Source: Planococcus citri
Taxonomy: Eukaryota > Arthropoda > Insecta > Hemiptera > Pseudococcidae
DNA length: 64,000 nucleotides
Direction of reading: 5' to 3'
Assembly: GCF_950023065.1 (NCBI RefSeq)
Contig: NC_088679.1
Span: 78,058,001-78,122,000 of the forward strand
In this document: piece by piece, positions 24,716-35,251 of the stretch
How positions within the stretch are numbered: position 1 is the stretch's first letter
Layout: each line of letters opens with the position of its first letter
Made by a program: the position numbers and the translations under genes
Notes under the pieces: generated by a model
The model's database searches: none
Seen by the model: the letters and a program-made list of their open reading frames with translations, nothing else
What the model was told of the DNA's origin: nothing

Positions 24716-25658
24716 TGAACTTTGACCCGCTAAGCTGTTCAGGCCGTCTGGGAAAATGTAGAAGAATTGCTCGCCAATGTATCATCAAGTCTTTTCTTCA
24801 GTCTTCCTCTGCTCCTCCTGCCAGTTGGAGTGTATTCTTTGACTTTTTGAGGGGATCATTTCATCAGGCATTCTGTAGTGATCTTCAGCCTGTTTTGTTT
24901 CTTCCATAGCGTGGGCTTTTTTGCCTGCTGCCCAACAGGGTTCCCTGATTTTCCAGCCGGTTTCTTCTTATTTTTGTTTTCTCTAGCAATTGGGTTTTTT
25001 CGCTTCTATGGGGTTCCAGCCCAAGGAAGTATAGCTTGATGAGTGGGCTGCCCTCTGTACCTTCAAGCCGACTTTCCCAAAGTTTGGTTATAGCGCCAAA
25101 TTCTCACTTTTGTACAGGATTTGTGTCTAGCACTAGCAGTATTTATAACTCTTGAGTATTGAGGTTTGCAAGCTTTGCTGCTCTTCCTGTTGCTGCTTCA
25201 GGGATATTTTCCGATTGTTTTCTCCTCTCCCCTACTTCCTGAGATGGTTTGATGTTGTAGCCCATTCAGGTTGCAGCTTTGACGCTGGGCACACGCCAAG
25301 GTGTTGGGTTTGGTCTTAGTCGACATCTACATAAGCAGCAACTAGCAACCAGCAACTGGCAACTTGGCAACCAAATCAAAAAATTTTGATTTGGTTGCTA
25401 GTTCCAGCCAATGACCGAGCAACTTCTTATCATTTTCGTTCCACTGACGCGAAACGAAGTTGCTAAGTTGCCGAGTTGCCGCTTATGTAGCAGTGCACTT
25501 AGCCTCATCCTCAGCTTCCAGCCTGCCAAAGATGAGTTACTGGCCTCTGCAATGTGGATGCTCCAAACCTCTCTTAAGGTTTGTCTTCTCTACTCCTGGG
25601 ATTGGCAATTGTTAATTGTAGCATAGATTGTACTTACCCCAAGTTGGCCCAAGAGGCC
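24680..25658 (-). mobile_element. 3' end of a non-LTR retrotransposon with (GAT)n tail
   Basis: On the - strand the fragment ends in (GAT)n (plus-strand ATC repeats at 24681-24716), typical of RTE-like and some other LINE tails. Just before it a frame reads EYTPTGRRSRGRLKKRLDD, then a decayed stretch ending near VKVQ-stop. That pattern resembles the C-terminus of many LINE polyproteins. GACTAAAAGA occurs on both sides (24670-24679, 25659-25668). It could be the target duplication, but the flank is a simple repeat with similar words, so this is suggestive only. A MITE interrupts it at 25327-25490. Confidence 0.55.
25327..25490. mobile_element. 164-bp MITE with CTACATAAGC ends
   Basis: CTACATAAGCAGCAACT at the left pairs with AGTTGCCGCTTATGTAG at the right. 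Further inverted matches (ggcaactt, gccaaatc/gatttggttgc) make most of it palindromic. The match may extend outward about 8 bp to a shared CTTAG word on both sides (a possible 5-bp duplication), which is not certain. It is non-coding. Confidence 0.72.
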
Positions 25659-25811
25659 GACTAAAAGATGAAAAGACAAAAAGACTGAAAGACGAAAAGA
25701 CGAAACAACAAAGTGACAAAATGACAAAATGTCAAAACAATGAAAAGATGAAAAGACTAAAAGACAACAAGACAGAATGAATGAATGAATGAATGGATGG
25801 ATGGATGAATA
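25659..25811 (+). repeat. agacaaaa simple repeat (right part), then GAAT/GGAT units
   Basis: The agacaaaa-type units resume and pass into (GAAT)n and (GGAT)n at 25773-25811. Scattered gaatgaat words go on to about 25965. Confidence 0.75.
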
Positions 25812-26257
25812 GAAAAATAATATACCTAAAGTAGAATTTTAGTATTCAGTTCAGTATTTAGGTTGGTTCATGTGTTCAGGTTCAGTACAGATGAATGGAT
25901 GAAAAAATAAATGAAAGAATGATTGAAAAAATGAATGAAAGTGTGAATGGAAGAATGAATGGATGACAGAAAGACCACAGGTCCTTACTTGGGTCTGAAA
26001 AAACTCAAAAAATCTGTTTTGAGACCCCATGAGTCAGCGGTAGAGATTTCAAATAAATTCGCTCAAACATTGGTACTCGTATTTAGGGTCGGTTTGGAGA
26101 CGGGTTTGAGTGGAGCTACCTTAAAATTTTAGGGAGAGTGTAGACAACAGTGAAAAATATCAAAAAAATTAAACTAAGGACCAATCAATATGGAATCAAA
26201 AGAAAATAGGTTAAAATTTCACAAGAAATTGAAATGTTTTGACAGAATGTTTATTGA

Positions 26258-27436
26258 GGGTCATTCCATCTTAAATCAGTCACGTTTTGACTCGAGGTTC
26301 CCCGATTTTGAACTATTTTTTTTTTAGAGGTTCTCTATATGAGGGAAATTGGAGAAAATGTGATCATTGACCCCATAACCCTTAAGGAACGGGGGGGAAG
26401 GGTTGTTTTGTGGTACATACCTACAGGTACCATGATGTGATAAATTTTTAACGAAATATGCTGACCAGGGAGGGGACGTTGGAGAAGCCAAATCGAAAAA
26501 AACAAGTTGATATTCGTATTCAGCTATGTCAAAACCCCAACAAACCATATTATATCACAAGATTTTTTCAATTTTCAGTAAATGAAGAGGGTATCAGGGG
26601 GTGTTAGGAGGGATCGGATCCAAAAAATGAGTTGATATTCGTATTCAGCGATATCGAAAACCTAATAAACCATATGTCATACGATTGTTTCCATTTTCAG
26701 GTAGGGGGTGTCAGTGGGAGGCGTTGGAGGGGATGAATCCAAAAAAATAAGTCGATATTCGTATTCAGCGATATCGAAAACCTACTAAACCATGCGTCAC
26801 ACATTTTTTCCTATTTTCATGAAATTGGGAGAGGTGGTCAGTGGAGGGGAGGGGGGGCATTAGAGTGGTCAAATCTAAAAAAAATAGTTCATATTCGTAT
26901 TCAGCGCATTCAAAAACCTATGAAACGATATGTCACACGATATTTGGTATTTTTTTTTACATTTTGACCAAAATTTTGGGGCCTCATACCCTCCATGCTT
27001 CTGCGAACCGCATCACGAAAAGTTCATAATGTGCAATCTGGACTACTTTGAAATTTCGAAATGATAGCCGCCGAATTTCGCGAACTTTTGATAGTAGAGC
27101 TTTAAAAAAAGCTCAACTTTGAACTACGTAATGAAATTTTTGGAAAATATTTTGGATCTGTACTTTCAATTATCTTTAATACGCTCCGAATATTTTTTTC
27201 CTTGTTGCATAAATCCCGAGGATTTGTACTCCAAAGTTTGGTATTGTAATGCAAAAATTTAAAGTACATTTCTACCAAAAAAAAAAAACAAATCTCGCTC
27301 TACCGGCCCTATGGGCTTTAGGGGGTCAACGATGACATTTTCACCGATTTTCCCAATGTATAAAACCTGTAAAAAAAATTGGGCAAAATCGGAAAACCTC
27401 GAATCAAAACGTGACTGATTTGACATGAAATGACCC
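26258..27436. mobile_element. 1.18-kb inverted-repeat element with TTGA duplication
   Basis: The left end GGGTCATTCCATCTTAAATC continues through cagtcacgttttga.tcgaggtt. It is matched over about 50 bp by the inverted right end (27383-27436). TTGA lies directly outside both ends (26254-26257, 27437-27440), a likely 4-bp duplication. From memory, GGTCATT(C/T)CATgTcAAATCA-type ends are frequent in arthropod repeats. The interior has a 4-copy tandem (26506-26950). There is no transposase, so it is non-autonomous. Confidence 0.82.
26506..26950 (+). repeat. Four tandem units of 120-136 bp inside the element
   Basis: The phrase gttgatattcgtattcagc begins at 26506, 26631, 26751 and, changed, 26887. 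Each unit ends with aaacc.a..aaaccata.gtca.acga, a pyrimidine block and a G-rich block. The spacing differences (125, 120, 136) lie in the G-rich part. Confidence 0.82.
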
Positions 27437-27900
27437 TTGATCATGACAAAATTGGCCTATAAAGCTAAAACACTCAAATCTCAGTACCCATTTTATGTTG
27501 ACTTGGAGGTAGTTTCAAGATGTCTTTGAGCCATCCAGCAACTTTTTGGAAATTCGCGACGTTGCCTGCGAGCAAAACCTCGGCAAAAATACACACACAA
27601 ACTCATCACTGAACCGATGAAAGTTCGAAAGCTGTAAAATTATAAAAGCTCATTTTATCGACTCATATAGATAAAATTACATAATAAAAATTTCATTTAC
27701 ACAAGTGGATACAGTTAAATGAGTTTAAAAAGCTTTAAATAATTTTTCATAATCAATGATTGATATACTTAGATCTTACGAAGCTATCAAATCAAAGTTA
27801 TCTTTGATGTATGAAATTTCATCAAACGAAACTGTTCTTTTCATTTATCATAGAACGTGTATAGGTTTAGGTACTAACTGAAGATACTTCTCCTCACAAA

Positions 27901-30198
27901 ATGATGAACGGAGAGCTATTTGTTGTGGTGTTTTATTTGTATATTTGCGAGGCTACTGCTGTACCCATTAAAGGAACTTTTACCAAAAACCCGAAATGGG
28001 TTGAAGAAGTGAGTGTTTTGTTTTGGATAGGTAGATTTATTGTTTATGTGTATGTATATTGTAGAAATAGATATGACCTTTGGCACAAAATTTATATCTA
28101 CTGACTGATCAGTGATCACTGAAAAAATCAACTCTGGTGATCGACTATATACAGGGTGCCCAGAAATATTGTGAACCCCTAAACTTTCGATGTGTACTCA
28201 TAGCTGAGTGGTTAGAGCTTGTAGATAGGAATTGTAGGAACCCAGGTTCGAATCGCCATTATAGGTAGGTAGGTGACGGATCTTTCCTAGGAAATGATGG
28301 ACTGGAAAAATTTTTCGGAGTGAGCACATGACGACGATGGTGCAGAAAAAAAATGAAATTTGAACCCTCCTTCCGCCTCATTTTAATTTTTGAAAATTGA
28401 GTTTTAAAATTTCATATCTTTTGCTGAATAAATTTTCATTTTATTTATTAGAATACTTTTTACTAATTACTAATAGTCATATACGAGTAGTAAAAATTAC
28501 CTCCAGATAGATGAGTAATTTTTAATTTATCAACTAACTATTTTTACACAATTGGATCGTGTCATTTTTACTATTGGCATAGTAAAATTTACATATTAAA
28601 GTGGGATAATTTTTACTATACAATTACCTACAGTAAAAATTATTGTAATTTGAATAGTGAGAAATACTGAGTTTCGAAACAAATTTCAGCATATTGTTGA
28701 ATGGGATCCGGTTAGTATGCAGAAATATTTAATAAGAATTACCCATACTTTTTTTTCGTTGACAATTTCTGAGCATTATTGTATCACAACATTTTACAAT
28801 GATTGATTTACTAATCGTGCATTCTTTTAAACAGGCTGCACTTCGTCTTGGACAACATGAACCATTTTTAAAACTGCTATTAAAAGATGAAGGCTTACTG
28901 GATAAAGTAAAAACATTGATATTTGGAGTGCTCTATGAATTGGCAAAAGAGAAAGGTGAAAAAGAATCACTAACAAGAAAATACAATGCTGAAATTTCCA
29001 CATTGAACACATCTTTGGTGAGAGTTACTTGTACATATTATTAATTTTATCATCAATAAGGTCAGAAAAATGAAATAGAACTATTAAAGAAGAAACATGA
29101 AACTGAAAGAAACCAACTAAAAGACAAAATTCTCGCAATGAACATCTCTTTGGTAAGATTTACCTAGCTATATGTATTATTTATTCTAATATCAAAACTA
29201 TAAGTACCTACCTAAAAAAGAATAAATCATGAAAGTGACATGAATCATGTTCGCAGATGTTAGTGTACCCGTTCGCAAGATTACTATCATGCAACGAACG
29301 TCTTCGATATGGCATGGCGATATTTCCATTGCTGTATTCGAATGTAGAAGATATAAACCAGGAGTCAGCTGAACTACATCTAACAGTTAACAAGACGTGG
29401 ACAAACAGGACGACGAATTTAACACACATCGTATCCAGAATTTCCAGCATAATTAAAAATGAATCGACTCTATCGGAATTTGAAAAGATCTGGGAAGCCC
29501 TGAAAAATTTGGACCTTACAAAGCATACTTACACCAACGGTACAGATCTTTCCTTACAACTTCTCAAGTTAAATGACTGTGTGGATGCTGACTCGGCATT
29601 TAAATCCTGTAAATCTGCAGACACATTTTGGAGAACACTCAGTGTCGAGTCTTTATCCGATCAGCAAACCAACTCACTCGCAGACATTACGAAGTTATCG
29701 CAAAAAAAATTAGTAGATCTTCTACCACCATACTTTGGAGACAGGTTTCATAAGTTACAAGTGAAGTTAGCAACAGATTATATGGAAATTGGAGGCGAAC
29801 CAACACGACTGAAGCAACCATCCCTGGAACTGGAAAGATACGATGTATGTACTTGGATACTCCATATTGACTATGAACCGCAAATCGCCAATGTTTCGAT
29901 GCAGATGGAAGCAGAGTGGCCACATCTAACAAGAGCGCAAAGAATAGACCAATATTGTAAAGAGTTTGTACAACTGTACGCTCTTCTTTCCAAAGCAGTT
30001 CGTACGTTGCATAATGTTCCACTGGATCCATCACGTTTTCTATGGGAAAAGAAATGCTGGCCTGGAATAGAGGATTATGAAAAGTTCGTATCGCTGATTA
30101 GTAACAACGGAAACGACAGGATGGCATTTGTGGCGAGGACTGCAGTTTCCTTATGTACTGAAGTAAAGATGCCTCCGAAGAAAAGCGCTCACGATTAG
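27901..30198 (+). CDS. Five-exon gene for a predicted secreted Cys-containing glycoprotein of unknown family
   Basis: Exons 27901-28008, 28690-28710, 28835-29017, 29066-29152 and 29257-30198 join without a stop to 446 codons; every intron is GT...AG and phase 0. Residues 1-20 form a signal peptide: a hydrophobic run LFVVVFYLYIC, then EATA with a likely cut after Ala20. Exon 2 is 21 nt (HIVEWDP). Exons 3-4 are charged, helical and probably coiled coil, and both end in a similar (N)xSL motif, suggesting exon duplication. Exon 5 (313 residues) has seven Cys and six N-x-S/T sites. I recognise no domain. Secretion, many glycosylation sites and a micro-exon suit an extracellular or salivary-type protein, which is inference. 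An AATAAA follows at 30320, directly before a LINE. Exon 1 start: two adjacent ATGs; the first is used. Confidence 0.82.
28152..28264 (+). repeat. tRNA-like SINE head behind a MITE-type terminus, in intron 1
   Basis: CAGGGTGCCCAGAAATATTG at 28152-28171 is identical to the left end of the MITE at 30509 and is preceded by TA. About 30 bp on comes TAGCTGAGTGGTTAGAGC (28201-28218), an A-box-like block. GGTTCGAATCG (28245-28255) is a near-consensus B-box, at tRNA-like spacing. No right MITE end was found in the intron. It is either a tRNA-derived SINE whose head resembles the MITE end, or two overlapping relics. The anticodon arm is not clear, so a working tRNA is unlikely. Confidence 0.55.
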
Positions 30199-30319
30199 TG
30201 CGATAGACAGTGGCGAAATTACAACTTAATGTTCTAGTTTTTCTTTGGTTCATTTTTGATATTCAATTGTTCAATTTACAATCCCAAGTTTTTACCCTTT
30301 CACTATAGTCGAGAAAATT

Positions 30320-30325
30320 AATAAA
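30320..30325 (+). terminator. Polyadenylation signal AATAAA of the secreted-protein gene
   Basis: AATAAA lies 122 bp after the stop codon, and the LINE starts a few bases downstream. Cleavage would fall at or inside the LINE, so the transcript's 3' end may be partly LINE-derived. Confidence 0.5.
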
Positions 30326-30330
30326 ATAAG

Positions 30331-30935
30331 GACTTGACATTCTTCAATTGAGTTGTACAGAATATGAATTAGATCAACTTTTTGCCCAAATACCAAAACC
30401 TTATATTGTTGTAGGGGATATTAATGCCCACTCCAAAACTTGGGGATCAAGTACCTATCACAAATAATAGAGGTAATGTAATTGACAAATTTCTCCTGAA
30501 AAATGATACAGGGTGCCCAGAAATATTGGGCACCCCAAAGAAAGTTTTTCATTAAAAATATAGGTTGGCAACGTGAAATACATAGATACATATGATTGGT
30601 GGAATGTTATCTATCTCTTCAGTCCAACAACCAATCATGTGCTATCATTATTATTATTTACTGTGACCAACCAAAGTATTTTAGTAGAAAACTTTTTTAG
30701 GGGTGCTCGATATTTCTGGGCACCCTGTATGTACTTTCCTTCTGAATGAGTCAAAACACACTCACTTTAACATTTCTAATGGTACCTATTCAAACATTGA
30801 TTAAGCTTTTTGTTCACCAAACATTCCCATCTTTTGAACTGGAACTCCCATGATGACCTTTATTATAGTGACCACTTTCCAATTAGCATCAACATCCCTC
30901 TTCAAAAGTTCAAACTCAGAAACCCACCCATGAAA
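30331..30935 (+). pseudogene. AP-endonuclease domain remnant of the LINE
   Basis: The frame near 30390-30450 reads PKPYIVVGDINAHSKTWGS, the GDFNAHH..WG motif of LINE endonucleases. It is followed, one frame over, by NNRGNVIDKFLLKND. After the 219-bp MITE comes FLLNESKHTHFNIS and a YSDHFPISINI block near 30861-30895, the SDH motif of the same nuclease. This enzyme nicks target DNA to prime reverse transcription. The copy is broken by the MITE and several frameshifts. Confidence 0.78.
30509..30727. mobile_element. 219-bp MITE with CAGGGTGCCCAGAAATAT ends
   Basis: Twenty-eight-base inverted ends match at 26 positions, and TA flanks both sides (30507-30508, 30728-30729), as for Tc1/mariner-type elements. 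Each end is itself a small hairpin (gggtgccc..gggcaccc). It interrupts the endonuclease of the LINE. The same 20-base end occurs at 28152. Confidence 0.9.
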
Positions 30936-32021
30936 AATGTCCCAAGTGGATTCTAAACAAGGTAAACTGGTCACATTTCAACAAAAAAGTCCTCCCAATC
31001 GACTTACACCAGATGATCTGGACACTATAGTTCCATATTTCACAACTTCTATGTATTATCCAAGCAGCTGAAGAAACCATTCCAAATACTTCTACCAAAG
31101 TTCCCAAAAAATCTGTCCCATGCTGGTGTCATGAACTAAAAATTGCAATACAAGATAGAAAAAGATTATTAAAAAAGTACCAAAAAAATTGCACTCTTGA
31201 TAACCTTGTTGATTTTAAGAAAAAAGGAACTATTGCTCGCCAAATCAACTTATCTAAACAAAGAGAAAGTTGGAGTAATTTCATGTTGAGCATCACCCAA
31301 AGCACATCTACAAAAGAAATGTAGAAAAAAGTTCAAATCCTTAAAGGAAGTGATAATGTATTTCTACTGAAATACCCTACTTACAATAGATGGCAACACT
31401 GAAATAAACTCAATATTTATGACATTGCAAACACCTTAGCTAGATCCTTTGCAAAAGCTTCTGCAACTGCCTCTTAAGCTCTGCTTTCCAAACACTAAAA
31501 ACACAAATACAGTAGAATCCACCCCCTTAGACTTTTCATCTCAAAATCTAGAACCTCATATAACTCTTTTCTCTCTTGAAGAGCTAAATCATTGTCTAAA
31601 CTACAACATTAAAGATTCATCCCCTGGACCAGATGAAATTCACCCTCACATGTTAAAGTACCTTTCAGACACTGGAAAAGAAGATTTACTTCAGTTATGT
31701 GACAAAATTTGGACTTCTGATTCCTTCCCAAAATTGTGGAAAACTGCAACAATCATTCCAATATTAAAACCTGATAAAACCCCAAATCTGGCATCTAGTT
31801 ATCGCCCCATCTCCTTAACTTCAGTTCCTTGCAAAATACTCGAAAAAATGGTTATTAAACGTCTTAATTGGTACAGTGGAACCTCGATAACTCGAAATCC
31901 AAGGGGAATGGTCATTCATTCGGTTTATAGAGGTTTTCAAGATAATCAGTTTCGAGTTATGCAGGTAAGATTTTGAGAGTGTTCGAGTTATAGAGGTCTT
32001 ACAAAATGAATGAATTGAGAG

Positions 32022-32713
32022 CAGGGGTGCTAACCGTAACCGCAAAAAACCGAAAACCGTAACCCAAACCCAAACAAGAACCTAATTTTCGCCATTTTCA
32101 AACCCTAACTGAAAACAAAAACCGAAATTTCATAGGTTTTTTAAAAACCGTAAAAAACCATAACAATAATAATGAAGCAGAGTGAGTGAAACCAAAACCT
32201 AAACCGATATAATTTATTTCGGTTTTTTTCGGTTTTCGGTTTGGGTTTTTTTAGTTTTTTCAATTTTTTGGGGGGAATTTTTTCACATTTTCGACTTTTG
32301 AGACTCGAAATCCAGGGAAATAGATAAATTTAATAAACCTATCAAATTGGGTCCTTCGTTGTTGACTTGTTGCTTTTTGGCCCTTTTGGGCTGTTGAATG
32401 CCAAAAGGGAAGAAAAGGCTCGGAAGAATAAAAGAATCATTTTGCCCACCTAAATTTGAGATTTGTTCAAAAAAATCGCTTTGTGTTTTGAGATTGAGAA
32501 ATTTTTGAAGAAATTTTTAAAAAAATATGTAAAACCGAAAAAAACCGAAAACCGAAACCAAAACCGAAATTTTTGTAAATAAAACCGAAACCCAAACCAA
32601 AACTGAAATTTTGTATTTCAAAACCAAAATCGAAACAAAAACCGAAAAATGTCAACGAAAAAATTGGAGAGAAACCGGAACCTTAATAAAAATAATTAAG
32701 GTTAGCACCCCTG
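32022..32713. mobile_element. 692-bp hAT MITE nested in the pogo-like MITE
   Basis: The ends CAGGGGTGCTAACCGTAACC and ...GGTTAGCACCCCTG are inverted, with a perfect 8-bp duplication ATTGAGAG at 32014-32021 and 32714-32721. The interior is dominated by ccgaaaaccgaaacc-type repeats on one side and their complement on the other, so it folds back on itself. No transposase is present. Confidence 0.92.
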
Positions 32714-32725
32714 ATTGAGAGATAT

Positions 32726-32965
32726 GTAAGTGCATAAAAGATAGAAGTATGAATTGAAATATTCGAGTTATAGAGGTAAACGCCAGACAACGAACGACTT
32801 ATAGAGGCTTTGACACTATTTTTGACAAAAGTTTAGCTTCGACTTACAACTGAGATAGGTAAGTGCATAAGTATGAATTGAAATATTCGAGTTATAGAGG
32901 TAAACGCCAGACAACGTACAACTTATAGAGGCTTTCTCACTATTTCGGAAAAATTTTGGCTTCGA
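32726..32965 (+). repeat. Tandem duplication (about 125-133 bp) in the pogo-like MITE
   Basis: gtaagtgcata..gtatgaattgaaatattcgag starts at 32726 and again at 32859. Both are followed by ttatagaggtaaacgccagacaacg and acttatagaggctt. The first copy has about 10 extra bases. Confidence 0.85.
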
Positions 32966-34349
32966 GTTACAACTGGTTTGTCTAGTCAATTTCGACTTAT
33001 CCGAGTAAAGTTAACATTGAGTGTTACGGAGATTTCAAGGGGAACGGAGGTTGGTTTGGCTAATAGAGGTTTTCGAGTTAAAGAGTTTCGAGTTATCGAG
33101 GTTCCACTGTATATTGATTCCTCAAACTCTCTTAGCATTTATCAAAGTGGTTTTAGAAAGAAATGATCTATGGTACCCTAGACCACCTCTTTAGTCTCCA
33201 AAAAGAAATTAGTTCGGCCTTCCAGAATAAAGAAAGTGTTCTTTCAGTCTTTTTTGATCTTGAAAAGGCATTTGATAAAGCCTGGCGTTATAAAATTCTC
33301 CAAAAATTACTTACCATTGGAATTAGAGGACATTTGGCCTACTTTATTCAGAATTTCTTAACAAACCGTATTTTTAGAGTGAGAGTTAACAATACATACT
33401 CAAAATTTTTTGAAATTGAAAATGGAGTCCCCCCAAGGTTCAGTTCTTAGCACAGTCTTATTTATACTTTTGATTGATGACATTTCCAATGTTGTTTCTA
33501 GACCCATTGCTCTGAGAATCTTTGCTGATGATATAAGCATTTCCTTTTGTTCAAATAATATTCAACTAGCTCTTCAAGTAATCCAACAAACCCTTGAAAA
33601 AATTGAATCATGGACAGATTCTAATGGTCTAACTTTCTCTGAGACAAAAACCCACTGTATACTTTTCACCAAAAAAATAAGATTCCTCCAGATCTCATTC
33701 TCAACTTCAAATGACACTCTTTAGAATTCAAAACCACTACTAAATTTCTTGGCTTAACTTTTGATAGAAAACTAAATTGGACTCCTCATTTTCTAAAAGT
33801 AAAATCAGATATCATGAAACGCCTAAATCTGTTGAAAATAATCAAAAACACCAAGTATAATCCATCTGGCAAACTCCTACTTCACTTGTATAAATCTCTA
33901 ATTCGCAGTAAAATTGAGTATGGAAGCCCATGTTTTGCAAATATCTCAAATAAAACTTCTACGAAACAATTCAAAATTCAGCCCTAGGAATCTGTTCAGG
34001 AGCCCTCTATTCCTCTCCAATAGATAGCCTTTATTGTGAAGCAGCAGAATTATCCCCAGATTTTAGAAGAATTCTCATAACAAACAAATTCATCTCAAAT
34101 GCATCCACCAACCCCTCCCATCCACTCCAAAACTCAATTAACCCACCCAACCCCCAACATTTTGATCATATAGAAGGACCCATTTCTAATTTCATCACAA
34201 TGTTGAATCATCTTCAAATCAATCCTAAAACACTCATCCAACAACCAATATTATACCCCCTTGGCTCCTCAGGCCTCCTCAAGTCAACACACAACTTATT
34301 AACTACCCAAAAAATAGCCACTCTCCACTAGTAATAAAACAAAACTATC

Positions 34350-35198
34350 TTGAACTCTTATCATAATACAAAAAATTCAATCTCTGCTTTACAGATGGGT
34401 CAAAAATACCAACACTTCATTCAGGGTATGCCTACTCTATTAATGATAAAGTTTCAAATTTTAAAATCCATAACTGCTCTTCAATCTACACTGCCGAACT
34501 CACAGCTATTTCCCACTGCCTCTGTGATAATACATATATTCACTTATGAATCAGAAAATAAGTCTTTCTTAATTCATAGTGATTCCCTCAGCTCACTAAC
34601 TGCTATCCAAAATCTATTTTCTGACCACCCCCTAATTCAACATATCCATAAAACTTTATTTGATTTACAAAATTCAAACTTCTCCATCCAGTTTATGTAT
34701 TACCTAGCCATGTTGGAATCACAGGAAATGAAATTGTAGATAAAAATGCAAAATCCGCCTCTACTCATTCTCCTTTCACATTTATCACAGCTGACGACCT
34801 TAAATCTATCTCCACCCAAAACACACTTGAGAAATGGCAAAACTTTTGGTCCCTCCAAACATCAAACAAGCTCTTTCACCACCAAAAAACCACTCAGCCT
34901 TGGAAAAACCTATCTCAACTAAATAGACTTGAAGAAATCATTATAACCAGATTGAGAATTGGCCACACAAAAATCACCCACAATCACCTCTATGAAAAGA
35001 TCCCAAAACCCACATGCCAGTTCTGCATGTCAGAACTTATATCTGTCCAAGACTCACTATTTCGCTGTCCCTCCTTACATCAGCACAGACTAATCCCTAC
35101 AAATAGATGAAAGATCCCTATTCATACCAGACGACCCTTCCGAAATTAAAAAATTCTTAGACCTAATTAAAAAACTTGATCTTAACAACTCGATTTAA
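34350..35198 (+). pseudogene. RNase H and C-terminal Cys/His region of the LINE
   Basis: FTDGSK near 34388-34405 gives the first catalytic Asp. YTAEL near 34488 gives the Glu, HSDSL near 34577 gives the second Asp. A HVGITGNEIVDKNAK block near 34712-34756 supplies the final His/Asp region, reached after a frameshift. Downstream a TRLRIGHTKITHNHLY block is followed by CQFC...FRCP, a Cys-containing tail often seen after RNase H in such LINEs. An in-frame stop near 34548 and frame changes show decay. Confidence 0.82.
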
Positions 35199-35251
35199 AT
35201 CTCACACGACGGGTGTAATAATCAAGTAATTACAAACACCCCCCCCCCCCC

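Larger units (their letters stand above)
31874..33109. mobile_element. pogo/Tigger-like MITE, itself split by a hAT MITE
   Basis: The ends CAGTGGAACCTCGATAACTC and the complement finishing ...GTTATCGAGGTTCCACTG are strongly reminiscent of pogo/Tigger ends. The TA duplication is at 31872-31873 and 33110-33111. The joined LINE frame across the site is intact, which confirms the edges. Without the nested hAT element it is about 536 bp. It is non-coding and contains a roughly 125-bp tandem duplication. The phrase ttcgagttatagagg recurs through it, so the interior is built from end-like repeats. Confidence 0.9.
31450..33990 (+). pseudogene. Reverse transcriptase pseudogene (I/R1-like), split by a pogo-type MITE
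   Basis: RT motifs in order: SPGPDEIHPHMLKYL (31619-31663), LWKTATIIPILKP (31734-31772), SYRPISLTSVPCKILEKM (31798-31851), then RLNW up to the MITE at 31874. After it come SIYQSGFRK (33136-33162), FFDLEKAFDKAW (33250-33285), NGVP/QGSVLST (33420-33450, frame change) and IFADD (33518-33532), the catalytic aspartates. SFRSKI.YG-type thumb sequence continues near 33900-33960. Removing the MITE plus one TA restores Trp-Tyr-Ile in frame. Stops and frameshifts near 33165, 33430, 33724 and 33985 disable the gene. Confidence 0.87.
30331..35251 (+). mobile_element. Decayed non-LTR retrotransposon with endonuclease, RT and RNase H (I/R1-like)
   Basis: The order endonuclease remnant, RT, RNase H, C-terminal Cys/His motif is that of I-, R1- or LOA-type LINEs. 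The 5' end is truncated inside the endonuclease. The last codons read ..FLDLIKKLDLNNSI-stop near 35198, followed by a short UTR and C13 (35239-35251), where I place the end approximately. Three DNA transposons lie within it (30509-30727; 31874-33109 with 32022-32713 nested). Without them it is about 3.4-3.5 kb. No target duplication was found. Numerous stops and frameshifts show it is dead. Confidence 0.85.

Noticed and set aside
28192..28264. Functional tRNA gene
   Set aside because: A- and B-box matches are present, but acceptor pairing and an anticodon arm are not convincing.
31874..31976. C-terminal part of the 175-codon RT frame
   Set aside because: The last 34 codons are translated from the pogo-like MITE and do not belong to RT.
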